A stretch of 64,000 nt of DNA, taken from Glaciihabitans sp. (GTDB taxonomy: Bacteria; Actinomycetota; Actinomycetes; Actinomycetales; Microbacteriaceae). A program made the translations under genes and the position numbers. The stretch is from NCBI GenBank assembly GCA_025463785.1, contig JAODBD010000005.1:186001-250000 (forward strand), in the 5' to 3' direction. Below the pieces are notes generated by a model. The model worked only from the letters and a program-made list of their open reading frames with translations. It did no database searches and was not told where the DNA came from. Positions 44,335 through 52,751 of this stretch are shown piece by piece. Each line of letters starts with the position of its first letter. Within the stretch, counting starts at the first letter, position 1.

Positions 44335-45072
44335 ATGAGCGCGACCGGCCAGAATGACGATGACGTCACCGACGACGGGCCAGACCTTCCGAACGTTCCA
44401 TTGCTGGAAGACGCGATCGCTTTTCCACAGGTGGAGGTCAAGCCGACCTGGCGGGGCTGGATCCATGCCGGCACGTTTCCGGTCGCGATCGTCCTCGGGA
44501 TCGTGCTGATCGTTCTCGCTCAGGGGGTGCCCGCCAAGGTCAGCTCGACGATCTTCGTGCTCTCGTCACTGCTGCTGTTCGGCAACTCGGCGCTTTATCA
44601 CGGCTTCAACTGGAAGCCGCGCACCAAGAAGATCCTGAAGCGCATCGACCACGCCAATATCTTTCTGCTCATCGCCGGGTCGTACACGCCCATTACCGTG
44701 CTGGCGCTGCCTCAACCGAAGGAGACAATCCTTCTCTGGCTCATCTGGGGCGGGGCCGGGCTCGGCATCCTGTTCCGGGTGTTCTGGATCGGTGCGCCGC
44801 GCTGGCTCTACGTGCCGCTGTATGTGGCGCTCGGCTGGGGTGCGCTCGCGTACATCGTCGACTTCTTCAACGCTAACGCCGCCATGATGACGCTTATCCT
44901 CGTCGGCGGACTGCTGTACTCAATCGGTGCCGTGATTTACGGACTCAAGAAGCCGAACCCGTTTCCGGGCAAGTTCGGGTTTCACGAAATCTTCCACACA
45001 CTGACGCTGCTGGCGTTCCTCTGCCACTGGGTCGGAATCCTGTTGGTGGCGACCAACCCGCCGAACCTCTGA
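44335..45072 (+). CDS. trhA: PAQR/hemolysin III-type membrane protein (TrhA)
   Basis: 245 residues. A ~45-residue acidic N-terminus, then seven hydrophobic helices. Conserved metal-site residues: SALYHGFNW (His), KRIDHANIFLLIAGSYTP (His/Ser) and HEIFHTLTLLAFLCHWVGIL (His pair). Members influence membrane lipid homeostasis. No ribosome site; TATCGT lies nine nt upstream of the ATG, suggesting leaderless transcription. Confidence 0.92.
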   Translation: MSATGQNDDDVTDDGPDLPNVPLLEDAIAFPQVEVKPTWRGWIHAGTFPVAIVLGIVLIVLAQGVPAKVSSTIFVLSSLLLFGNSALYHGFNWKPRTKKILKRIDHANIFLLIAGSYTPITVLALPQPKETILLWLIWGGAGLGILFRVFWIGAPRWLYVPLYVALGWGALAYIVDFFNANAAMMTLILVGGLLYSIGAVIYGLKKPNPFPGKFGFHEIFHTLTLLAFLCHWVGILLVATNPPNL

Positions 45073-45086
45073 CCGAACTCCGCCGG

Positions 45087-45350
45087 TTAGCGACGCTTTT
45101 TGCGGGCTGCGGCCGCCGCAGCCTCTTCGGCCTCGGCCTGCTCGGCCTCGAGCTTGATGCGCACCTCTTCGCGATATCTGCTGCGACGGATACGCCGGGT
45201 CATGTCGATGATCAGAAGAACAGTGATCACCGCGATCACGAAGATGATGACGAAGCCCCAGACGCCGGGCGTGATGAGGTTCGGGTCGCCCGTGTAGTCG
45301 GGGAACGGCGTCGGTGACGGATCCGGGGCGGGGGCAGTCAACAGGTTCAC
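45087..45350 (-). CDS. small single-span membrane protein with charged tail
   Basis: 87 residues: Pro-rich N-terminus (APAPDPSPTPFPD), one TM helix (GFVIIFVIAVITVLLIIDM), then an Arg/Glu/Ala coiled-coil-like tail ending ARKKRR. GTG start overlaps the mca stop (GTGA), so it is translated with Mca. Such small proteins commonly follow mca in Microbacteriaceae; function unknown. Confidence 0.82.
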   Translation of the reverse strand: MNLLTAPAPDPSPTPFPDYTGDPNLITPGVWGFVIIFVIAVITVLLIIDMTRRIRRSRYREEVRIKLEAEQAEAEEAAAAAARKKRR

Positions 45351-46219
45351 GCGGTCTCCGCTTCGTCTACGCCTGCAAACAGGTCGTTTTCGGGTAGATC
45401 GGCGGGTTTCACCGAGTCGATCAGTTGGTAATCCTCGTATGGCCAGGTGTCGCGCTGCAGGTCGTTGGGCCAGAAGAAGAAGCTACTGTCGGGCGCCACC
45501 TGGCTCGCGTGGGACTTGAGTGCGGCATCCCGCGCTTCGAAGAAGTCGCCGACCGGGATGTGACTGGTCGCGAGGTCGGGGCGGTCGAACCAGTGCCGCA
45601 TCTCGTCGACCTGCGCCACCATCGGGCTGTCGGGGTCGCGGGCGACGAGCGCCTCGTACAGGGCCTCCATGCGTGGCCCGTTGAAGATTCGGTCGTAGTA
45701 GGTCTTCTCGATCCGCCAGGCGGGGCCGGCCGCGGGGTAGCGGGCCGGGTCGGCTGCGGCATCCCGTGCATAAATCGCGATCTCGTGCGCACGAATGTGA
45801 TCGGGATGCGGGTAGCCACCGCTCTCGTCGTAGGCGATCAGCACCTGCGGCTTAAGCTCCCGGATGATGCGCACGAGCGGCTCGGCCGAGATCTCGAGCG
45901 GGATGGTCGCGAAACTGTTTGCGGGCATCGGGTTGCCGTCTTCGGGCCAGCCGGAGTCGGTGAAGCCCAGCCAGCGGTGCTCGATGCCGAGGGTCGCGCG
46001 GGCATTCTCCATCTCGATTCGGCGAAGGCCGGGCAGGTCGCGCTCCGCCATGGCTTTGGGCACCAGATTGTCGTTGAGGACGCGACCTTCTTCGCCGCCG
46101 GTGCAGCTGACGACCATGACTAGGGCGCCGCGGCTCCGGTAGTAGGCGAGAGTCGCCGAGCCTTTGCTCGACTCATCATCGGGATGCGCGTGAACGGCAA
46201 GCAGACGCAGTGTCACCAA
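45347..46219 (-). CDS. mca: mycothiol S-conjugate amidase
   Basis: 290 residues, LmbE/PIG-L deacetylase fold. Zn motif AVHAHPDDESSKG, then SCTGGEEGRVLN and GGYPHPDHIRAHEIA. Cleaves mycothiol conjugates so that mercapturates can be exported, a detoxification unique to actinobacteria. GTG start at 46217-46219, divergent from the DUF4307 gene 54 bp away. Confidence 0.95.
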   Translation of the reverse strand: MVTLRLLAVHAHPDDESSKGSATLAYYRSRGALVMVVSCTGGEEGRVLNDNLVPKAMAERDLPGLRRIEMENARATLGIEHRWLGFTDSGWPEDGNPMPANSFATIPLEISAEPLVRIIRELKPQVLIAYDESGGYPHPDHIRAHEIAIYARDAAADPARYPAAGPAWRIEKTYYDRIFNGPRMEALYEALVARDPDSPMVAQVDEMRHWFDRPDLATSHIPVGDFFEARDAALKSHASQVAPDSSFFFWPNDLQRDTWPYEDYQLIDSVKPADLPENDLFAGVDEAETA

Positions 46220-46273
46220 ACTCCTAGGGAAATGCCAATAGCCTGTGTACAGACTAACCGTGAGGAGTTGTGC

Positions 46274-46672
46274 GTGTCGGCAAGCGACCTCGCTGAGCGC
46301 TACGGGCGCACTAAGAAGCGTTCCAGGAGAACCCTCATCCTCGCGATCGGGTTTGGCGCGGCTATCGTCATCATTTTTGGGGCGTGGGCGATCTGGGTCG
46401 GGCTGTTCCAGCCGACCGCCGACGTCGAATACCAGGACGTCGGCAACAGCGCCATCAGCTCCGACCAGATCATGGTGCGCTGGCAGCTTTCCGTTGATGC
46501 CGGTAAGGCGACCAAGTGCGCGGTGCAGGCGCTGGATGCCAATTTCGGGATCGTGGGATGGAAGATCGTGTCGATCCCGGCATCCGGTACCCGCTCTCGC
46601 ACCTTCTCAAGTGTCGTGCGCACGGCCCAACCCGCGGTATCCGGGTTGATCTATCAATGCTGGCTGTCTTAA
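46274..46672 (+). CDS. DUF4307 membrane-anchored protein
   Basis: 132 residues from GTG 46274 with AGGAG six nt upstream. Signature start SDLAERYGRTKKR, one TM helix (LILAIGFGAAIVIIFGAWAIWV), then an extracytoplasmic beta-rich domain with MVRWQLSVDAGKATKCAVQALDANFGIVGW. Always next to mca in actinobacteria; function unknown. A rho-independent terminator follows. Confidence 0.9.
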   Translation: MSASDLAERYGRTKKRSRRTLILAIGFGAAIVIIFGAWAIWVGLFQPTADVEYQDVGNSAISSDQIMVRWQLSVDAGKATKCAVQALDANFGIVGWKIVSIPASGTRSRTFSSVVRTAQPAVSGLIYQCWLS

Positions 46673-46690
46673 GCTGGGATATTCGCCAGC

Positions 46691-46721
46691 GAGACCGGTC
46701 AACTTCGGCCGGTCTCCTTTT
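46691..46721 (+). terminator. rho-independent terminator after DUF4307 gene
   Basis: GAGACCGG at 46691-46698 pairs perfectly with CCGGTCTC at 46709-46716, followed by CTTTTG. One of the few T-tailed terminators in the window. It separates the DUF4307 gene from greA. Confidence 0.85.
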
Positions 46722-46778
46722 GTGAAGGCACCCACCCAGCAGCAGGTAGACCTTCTACGTCTGCCCACAAGGAGCACC

Positions 46779-47264
46779 ATGTCAGACACCACCGTCACTT
46801 GGCTTACCCAGGAAGCGTACGACCGGTTGAGCGCGGAACTCGAACAGCTGAGCGTCGAGGGCCGCACGGAGATCGCGAAGAAAATTGAGACCGCACGCGA
46901 AGAGGGTGACCTCAAGGAGAACGGCGGATACCACGCCGCCAAAGAGGAGCAGGGCAAGATCGAGGCGCGCATCCGCGTTCTTACCCAGTTGCTGCGCACA
47001 GCGAATGTCGGCCAGGCTCCGGAGAGCCACGGCGTGGTCGAGCCGGGCACCGTGGTGACCGCGAATATTCAGGGCGACAAAGCGACGTTCCTCGTGGGCA
47101 ATCGCGAGATGGCGGCGGGCAGCGACCTGGACGTTTACAGCGAGGCCAGCCCACTCGGAACAGCCATCATCGGCCTGAAAATCGGCGACACCAAGACTTA
47201 CACCGCGCCGAACGGCAGGGCGATCGTCGTCGAGATCCTCGCAGTGGAGACCTTCCGCCCGTAA
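46779..47264 (+). CDS. greA: transcription elongation factor GreA
   Basis: 161 residues from ATG 46779 with AAGGAG upstream. N-terminal coiled coil (TWLTQEAYDRLSAELEQL, EIAKKIETAREEGDLKENGGYHAAKEEQG with the acidic tip) and the FKBP-like C-terminus ending TYTAPNGRAIVVEILAVE. Rescues backtracked RNA polymerase by stimulating transcript cleavage. Confidence 0.97.
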   Translation: MSDTTVTWLTQEAYDRLSAELEQLSVEGRTEIAKKIETAREEGDLKENGGYHAAKEEQGKIEARIRVLTQLLRTANVGQAPESHGVVEPGTVVTANIQGDKATFLVGNREMAAGSDLDVYSEASPLGTAIIGLKIGDTKTYTAPNGRAIVVEILAVETFRP

Positions 47265-47306
47265 GTTCTGCGCTTCGCCGGGAGCGGCACTGCGACACCC
47301 TTCGCG

Positions 47307-47386
47307 CGCAACTCATGCTGAGCTGAGGCTGGGCCGCGCGACACACCGTGTGGGGCTGGTGTTGAAGCTGCGCAGCATGAGTTGCG
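47307..47386. repeat. 14-bp inverted repeat with 52-bp centre between convergent greA and ilvA
   Basis: CGCAACTCATGCTG at 47307-47320 and its exact complement at 47373-47386. The centre contains a second, small inverted repeat CACAC-C-GTGTG (47342-47352). It occupies most of the 140-bp gap; no gene is seen. Terminator for both genes, or a palindromic dispersed element. Confidence 0.8.
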
Positions 47387-47404
47387 GGCGCGTCCGGCGC
47401 GGCG

Positions 47405-48667
47405 CTAGAAGTCGACGCGCGGGTTGTAACCGGCCTCTCGGAGGTTGTGGAGGACGATTTCGGCATGTTCTGGGCCGCGGGTTTCGATGTGCAGCTCGAG
47501 CTCGACTTCACCGACCTGCAGGCCGCTGCCGTGGCGGGTGTGCAGCACCTCAACGACGTTCGCGTTCGAGGCCGCAACGATCTCGGCTGTGCGCGCCAAC
47601 TGGCCTGGTCGATCGGGCAGTGGGATGCGCAGCTTGAGGTACCGCTCAGATGCCGCCAGGCCGTGGCTGATGATGCGCTCCATCACGAGCGGATCGATGT
47701 TTCCGCCGCTCAGGATGGCAACAGTCGTGCCGCTGTGCTGAACTTTGCCCGCAAGAATCGCGGCAACGGACACCGCACCCGCCGGCTCGACCACGAGTTT
47801 CGCGCGCTCGAGCAGAACCAGCAGCGCCCGCGCGATATCGTCCTCATCTACCGTGATGACCTCATCCACGACCTCGCGCACGATCTCGAAGTTGAGGGCG
47901 CCCGGCTTGTTCACGGCGATCCCGTCAGCAATAGTCGGCAGACCCTTGATCTCGGTCGGCTCACCCTTGATGAGCGAAGTCGGATACGAGGCCGAATTGG
48001 CGGCCTGGACGCCGATGATGCGCACGGTCCGCCCGAGTTGGGCCGATTTCTGCTTGACCGCGCTGGCGACGCCCGAGATAAGGCCACCTCCGCCGATCGG
48101 CACGATAATCGTGTCGACGTCGGGCAACTGATCCAGGATCTCAAGCCCCAGCGTTCCCTGACCGGTCACGACATCCGAATGGTCGAAAGGGTGAATGAAC
48201 ACCGCCCCGGTCTCATCTGCAAACTCGGCGGCAGCGCGCAGAGTTTCGTCGACGACATGACCGCTGAGTTCGACATCTGCCCCGTACTCGCGCGTCGCCG
48301 ACAACTTAGGCAGGGCGACACCGATGGGCATGAAGATGGTCGAACGGATGCCCAGCTCCCGGGCCGCAAACGCGACGCCCTGGGCGTGATTGCCCGCAGA
48401 AGCCGCAACGACGCCACGGGACTTCTCCTCATCCGTGAGGTGCACCAGGCGGTTGAACGCACCCCGAATCTTGTACGAACCGGTGCGCTGCAGGTTCTCG
48501 CACTTCAGCCAGACATCCGAGCCAAGCACTTCCGAGAGCGACCGCGAACTCTCCAACGGAGTCGTGTCGACCACACCGCCGACGGTAATGCGCGCGGCCT
48601 CGAAATCGGCAAGGGTCGGACCGGGGATGGTCGCGTCATTGACCCCGATCGCCACAACCTCACTCAT
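47405..48667 (-). CDS. ilvA: threonine ammonia-lyase (threonine dehydratase)
   Basis: 420 residues. PLP lysine in TGSYKIRGAFNRL, PLP-phosphate loop VPIGGGGLISG, and a C-terminal ACT-like domain (LRIPLPDRPGQLARTAEIVAASNANVVEVLH). Converts threonine to 2-oxobutyrate, for isoleucine synthesis or threonine degradation; the single ACT domain fits the shorter, actinobacterial form. It overlaps the upstream permease gene by 8 nt. Confidence 0.95.
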   Translation of the reverse strand: MSEVVAIGVNDATIPGPTLADFEAARITVGGVVDTTPLESSRSLSEVLGSDVWLKCENLQRTGSYKIRGAFNRLVHLTDEEKSRGVVAASAGNHAQGVAFAARELGIRSTIFMPIGVALPKLSATREYGADVELSGHVVDETLRAAAEFADETGAVFIHPFDHSDVVTGQGTLGLEILDQLPDVDTIIVPIGGGGLISGVASAVKQKSAQLGRTVRIIGVQAANSASYPTSLIKGEPTEIKGLPTIADGIAVNKPGALNFEIVREVVDEVITVDEDDIARALLVLLERAKLVVEPAGAVSVAAILAGKVQHSGTTVAILSGGNIDPLVMERIISHGLAASERYLKLRIPLPDRPGQLARTAEIVAASNANVVEVLHTRHGSGLQVGEVELELHIETRGPEHAEIVLHNLREAGYNPRVDF

Positions 48668-49829
48668 GGGTCTTCACCGTAGCGGAGACCCGCGCGACAT
48701 CCTTGATATCGGGCGTCGCATCCACCAGCCACTGTTTGCCTGCGATGTACCTGGTCATGACGTTGACGACCGCGACAAGCGGCACCGCAAACAGCGCGCC
48801 CGGAATGCCCGCGACGAACGAACCGGCCGCAACCGCGAACACCACGGCGAGCGGATGTACCTTCACGGCGCTTCCCGTAATGAACGGATGCAGGAAGTTG
48901 CCCTCGAGCAGGTGCACGACCAGAACGACGCCCAGCATGATGAGTGCCTGCAGCGGTCCGGCGTAGACGAGCGCGATGAATACCGAAACAATGCCGGTCA
49001 CAACGGCACCGACCACGGGAATGAACGACCCGAGAAACACCACGATGGCGATCGGGATGGCCAGCGGAAGCCCGAGGAGAAGTGCCCCGAGCCCAATACC
49101 CACGGCATCGACGAACGCGACGAAGATCTGCACACGGATGAACGCCGTCAGCGTCACCCAGCCGGCCTGCCCTGCGCCATCGACGGCAACGCGTGCGCGG
49201 CGGGGGAACAGACGCACCGTCCACTGCCAGACGCGAGCGCCATCGATGACAAGAAACACGGTTGCGAAGATAGTCAGGAGCAGGCCGGACCCGAGAGCTA
49301 CTGCACTACTGAGGACAACCCCGCTCTGGTTCTTTACCGCGGTCGAGAACTGGGCGACGTAGTCGGTGTACTGCGCCTGGGTCACGTTGAACGGAGGCGC
49401 GGCAAGGAACGACTTGAAATTGGCGTATGCCGCGACGGACTGCTTCTCAAGATTCGGAAGATCGTGACGCACCTGGATAACGATGACGAAAACCAGCGCG
49501 CCGATAACGGCGACAGCAAGCACGAGAGCGACCAGAGTGGCCAGCCACCGCGGCCAGGCGTGGCGGATGAGGAACGACTTGAGCGGGATCAGGAGCGCCG
49601 AAATCAGCGTCGCAATCATGAACGGGATGACGATCCCCCGGAGAGTCGAAACCAGCAACCCGAAGACGACAAGCGCGCCAACGACGGCCAGCAGCCGCCA
49701 TCCCCACTGCCCCGCGATCTCCACGGGCAGCGGAATCGACTCTTCGACAGCTTTCTTGCGCTCCGGACCAGTCAGTGTGCGTCGTGCAGCAGCGTCAGGC
49801 GATGCCGGCCGCGCTCTCCAGAGCTTCAT
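48660..49829 (-). CDS. AI-2E/PerM-family membrane permease
   Basis: 389 residues with about eight hydrophobic helices, the family arrangement: a polar N-terminus, two or three helices, an amphipathic soluble stretch (LPNLEKQSVAAYANFKSFL), then the conserved LEGNFLHPFITGSAVKVHPLAVVFAVAAGSFVAGIPGALFAVPLVAVVN block. Members export small solutes; substrate unknown. Its stop overlaps the ilvA start, so the two form an operon, which might hint at amino-acid-related transport. Confidence 0.88.
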   Translation of the reverse strand: MKLWRARPASPDAAARRTLTGPERKKAVEESIPLPVEIAGQWGWRLLAVVGALVVFGLLVSTLRGIVIPFMIATLISALLIPLKSFLIRHAWPRWLATLVALVLAVAVIGALVFVIVIQVRHDLPNLEKQSVAAYANFKSFLAAPPFNVTQAQYTDYVAQFSTAVKNQSGVVLSSAVALGSGLLLTIFATVFLVIDGARVWQWTVRLFPRRARVAVDGAGQAGWVTLTAFIRVQIFVAFVDAVGIGLGALLLGLPLAIPIAIVVFLGSFIPVVGAVVTGIVSVFIALVYAGPLQALIMLGVVLVVHLLEGNFLHPFITGSAVKVHPLAVVFAVAAGSFVAGIPGALFAVPLVAVVNVMTRYIAGKQWLVDATPDIKDVARVSATVKTHE

Positions 49830-49873
49830 CGGTTCAGTCTAGAACCTGTGCCCGAGCCGAAACTGACGACGCT

Positions 49874-50950
49874 TCACCCTCGCGGGGCAACGGAAACAGC
49901 GCTACCCTTCAGTCTCACTCGAGCGGTCGCACCGGGGTCGTAGTGGTCGCCCGCGTCATGCTGCACAGAGACAATCGAGCCGTCGGCGAATCGAACCTGA
50001 GTGCGACGGAAACTGCCGAGGAAGCTCGATGCCACCACGGTCACCTCCAGCCCCGCCGGCGCGAAGGCGATGTCTTCCGGACGCACCATGGCGAGCGCCG
50101 GCCCATCGCCGGGAGACTCACCGAGGAGCGCGAGCGTCTGGCCGTACACCAGTACCTCATGGCCAGTGACGTCGGCCGGGATGCGGTTGCTCAGCCCCAC
50201 AAAGTTGGCCACAAACGCACTCACCGGGGACGTGTAGAGCTCCTCTGGGGTACCGATTTGCTCGATGTTGCCCGCGTTCATCACGGCGACCCGGTCGGCG
50301 ACGGCGAGTGCCTCCTCCTGATCGTGCGTGACGAACAGGGTCGTGATGCCAAGCTCGGTTTGGATGCGGCGGATCTCATCCCGAAGCTGCACCCGTACCT
50401 TCGCATCGAGCGCAGACAGCGGCTCGTCGAGCAGCAGAACGCGCGGGCGGGTGACGAGTGCGCGCGCAAGGGCAACGCGCTGCTGCTGCCCGCCGGAGAG
50501 TTGGTGAGCGTAACGCTCGCCCAGGTGGCCCAGGCCGACCATGTCGAGTGCTTCGGCCGAGCGGCGACGGCGGTTGTCGACATCCACTTTTCGCATCCGC
50601 AGCCCGAATTCGACATTCTGCAGGACGGTCATGTGCGGGAAGAGCGAATACGACTGGAAAACCATGCCGATGTCGCGCTTATTGACGGGGGTGTTCGCGA
50701 CATCTTCGCCGTCGATCAGGATGCGACCGGATGTCACGAGTTCAAGCCCGGACAGCGCGCGAAGCACCGTGGTCTTGCCGCAGCCGGAAGGGCCGAGGAG
50801 CGCGATGAATTCACCGGGTTTCATGGTGAGGCTCACGCCCGTGAGTGCGCGGTGGCCCGCGAAGTCCTTCACCACGTCGATGAGTTGGACCGTCGCGCCC
50901 TCGGCGCTGATGTAGTTGGCCTGGGTGTCCGTGCTGACAGTGACGGTCAT
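49874..50950 (-). CDS. ABC importer ATPase of the PotA/FbpC/PhnT type
   Basis: 358 residues. Walker A LLGPSGCGKTT, Q-loop VFQSYSLFPHMTV, signature LSGGQQQRVALARAL, Walker B VLLLDEPLSALDAKV, and a C-terminal TOBE-like domain (MVRPEDIAF...). Last gene of the five-gene minus-strand operon with two permeases, a binding protein and an FAD enzyme; the ATG overlaps the permease stop (ATGA). Type matches spermidine/iron/2-aminoethylphosphonate importers. Confidence 0.94.
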   Translation of the reverse strand: MTVTVSTDTQANYISAEGATVQLIDVVKDFAGHRALTGVSLTMKPGEFIALLGPSGCGKTTVLRALSGLELVTSGRILIDGEDVANTPVNKRDIGMVFQSYSLFPHMTVLQNVEFGLRMRKVDVDNRRRRSAEALDMVGLGHLGERYAHQLSGGQQQRVALARALVTRPRVLLLDEPLSALDAKVRVQLRDEIRRIQTELGITTLFVTHDQEEALAVADRVAVMNAGNIEQIGTPEELYTSPVSAFVANFVGLSNRIPADVTGHEVLVYGQTLALLGESPGDGPALAMVRPEDIAFAPAGLEVTVVASSFLGSFRRTQVRFADGSIVSVQHDAGDHYDPGATARVRLKGSAVSVAPRG

Positions 50951-51807
50951 GAAACCTGACCCTTTCGCTGGGGTGGGCGCGATCGGCGCACAGTACCGAG
51001 CCGTCCGATTACAAGGAGAAGAACGAATGCAAACAGCAGCGCAAAGACCGCTGAGATTGCGCCGACATAGGGGTCGGTCTGCTGGATCAGCACGAGCGCC
51101 GTCTGGAAGGTGTTCTGGCTGAGGAACGATGCGATCGTGTACTCGCCGAGCACGACGGCAATGGTGATGAACACGGCCGAGAGGATGCCGCGCCGCAGGT
51201 TCGGCAGGATCACACTCCAGATCACGCTGACCCAGCCCGCCCCGAGCGACCGTCCGGCCTCGCTCAGGGTCGTTACGTCAACGCCCGCCAGGTTGGCCGC
51301 GATCGGGCGGTACGCATACGGCAGCACGATGACGCCGATGGCAAAGGCGAGTGTCCAGGGCGAGCTTCCAAAGATCTGCGCGACGACCGAATAGATGGGG
51401 ATGAACCCGACGACCAGCACAATCGACGGGACCGTGATCGGGATGATGCAGACGAATTCGAGCACCCGCCGATACTTCGGGAACTTCAGCTCGACCAGGA
51501 TCATGGTGGGCAGGAGCAACACGAGCACGATGAACACCGTGATCACGCAGATGGTGAGCGAGTTGAGGATGCCCTGATAGAGCGGGGCGTAGGCCTGTTC
51601 ATTGGCCGGGCTCACGATGTCGAGGTAGTGCTGGAACCCGTACGCTTGCACGCCGTTCGCAGCCGGCTGACCGATCCGGAATGTGAACTCGAGCAATGCC
51701 GCTATCGGAACCAGGAAGACGACGCCAACGATGATCAGGATGCTGCGCCGCGTCGCCGTAGACGGTTCAGCCCCATAGCGCTGCGCCCCGCCGCGTACCG
51801 CGCTCAT
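50947..51807 (-). CDS. ABC importer permease (second subunit)
   Basis: 286 residues; ATG 51805-51807 overlaps the preceding permease stop (ATGA); an ATG three codons earlier is less likely. Six hydrophobic helices; the EAA-like loop is TTLSEAGRSLGAGWVSVIWSVILPNLRRGI. BPD-type permease of the CysTW/PotC/PhnV class. It partners the gene 51804-52727. Confidence 0.92.
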   Translation of the reverse strand: MSAVRGGAQRYGAEPSTATRRSILIIVGVVFLVPIAALLEFTFRIGQPAANGVQAYGFQHYLDIVSPANEQAYAPLYQGILNSLTICVITVFIVLVLLLPTMILVELKFPKYRRVLEFVCIIPITVPSIVLVVGFIPIYSVVAQIFGSSPWTLAFAIGVIVLPYAYRPIAANLAGVDVTTLSEAGRSLGAGWVSVIWSVILPNLRRGILSAVFITIAVVLGEYTIASFLSQNTFQTALVLIQQTDPYVGAISAVFALLFAFVLLLVIGRLGTVRRSRPPQRKGQVS

Positions 51808-52727
51808 CGCTGCCACCGTGAGGCCCGTCGCTGCAGCGCCGAATACGCGGTCATCAGGATGATCATGACCACGACCATCCCGAGGGCGAGCACTCCCGCA
51901 ACATTCTGCACGCCGACGACCGTTTCACTCGTGAGCTGCTGCTTGATATCCAGTGGCAGGATGCCGCCCTGGTCGATGAGCGCCGCCGCAGTCGCATACG
52001 ACGAGAACGAATTGGCAAACAGCAGGATGACGCTGCCAAAGAACGCGGGCGCGAGGATCGGCATCGCGATGCGCGTCCAGTAGGTGAAGCGCGTGCCACC
52101 GAGCGTCGCATTTGCTTCGCCCCAGGTCGCCTTGAGCCCCTCCATGGCGGGCATGAAGGTGAGCACCATGAGCGGCACCTGGAAGTAGAGGTATGGAACC
52201 ACCAGTCCGACCACCTGGTACAGCAACGGTCCGTTGTTGTTGAACACCGTGAAGATGTTGGTCTGGAGCCCGAGGTAGCGCTCGAGCAGCACGGTGATGA
52301 GCCCCTGCTGGCCGATCGTCGCAACAAATGCAAAGGCGAGCATGACGCCGCCGAACTGGGCGAGGACGCTGCTGGCCGAGTCGACCACGGTGCGAAGAAA
52401 GCTGTCGGGACGGGCCCCGAGGAGAGCGAAACACACGACCGCGCCAATGACTGCGCCAACGATGGCCGTCGCCGCCGAGATGCCGATGGTCGATACGAAG
52501 TCGCTCTGGATGTTCGGGTCGGCGAACGCCCTCAGGTTGGCCAGCGTAAAAGCGCCGGCACTCATGAAGAAGCCGCTCCCAACCGCGAGCGCGGCCGGGA
52601 TCACCAGGAACAGCACGATGTAGACGGCAAAGGGCGCGAGGCCGAGCCAAACCGCGCTGCGGCGCCGGGATCGTGTCCCGACGCCGTGCGTGGTGGTGGC
52701 TGGCGCTGACGTGGCTGCGGCAGTCAT
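51804..52727 (-). CDS. ABC importer permease (first subunit)
   Basis: 307 residues with six hydrophobic helices after a ~25-residue Ala/Thr/Arg-rich tail. EAA-like loop AMEGLKATWGEANATLGGTRFTYWTRIAMPIL. PotB/PhnU-type permease. Starts 24 nt after the binding-protein stop, in the same operon. Confidence 0.92.
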   Translation of the reverse strand: MTAAATSAPATTTHGVGTRSRRRSAVWLGLAPFAVYIVLFLVIPAALAVGSGFFMSAGAFTLANLRAFADPNIQSDFVSTIGISAATAIVGAVIGAVVCFALLGARPDSFLRTVVDSASSVLAQFGGVMLAFAFVATIGQQGLITVLLERYLGLQTNIFTVFNNNGPLLYQVVGLVVPYLYFQVPLMVLTFMPAMEGLKATWGEANATLGGTRFTYWTRIAMPILAPAFFGSVILLFANSFSSYATAAALIDQGGILPLDIKQQLTSETVVGVQNVAGVLALGMVVVMIILMTAYSALQRRASRWQR

Positions 52728-52751
52728 CAGGGTTTTAGCGAACCGTCGGTG

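Noticed and set aside
47447-48682. Plus-strand frame of about 410 codons opposite ilvA
   Set aside because: Antisense shadow produced by high-GC codon bias; composition rich in Arg/His/Asp without domains, and ilvA is unambiguous.
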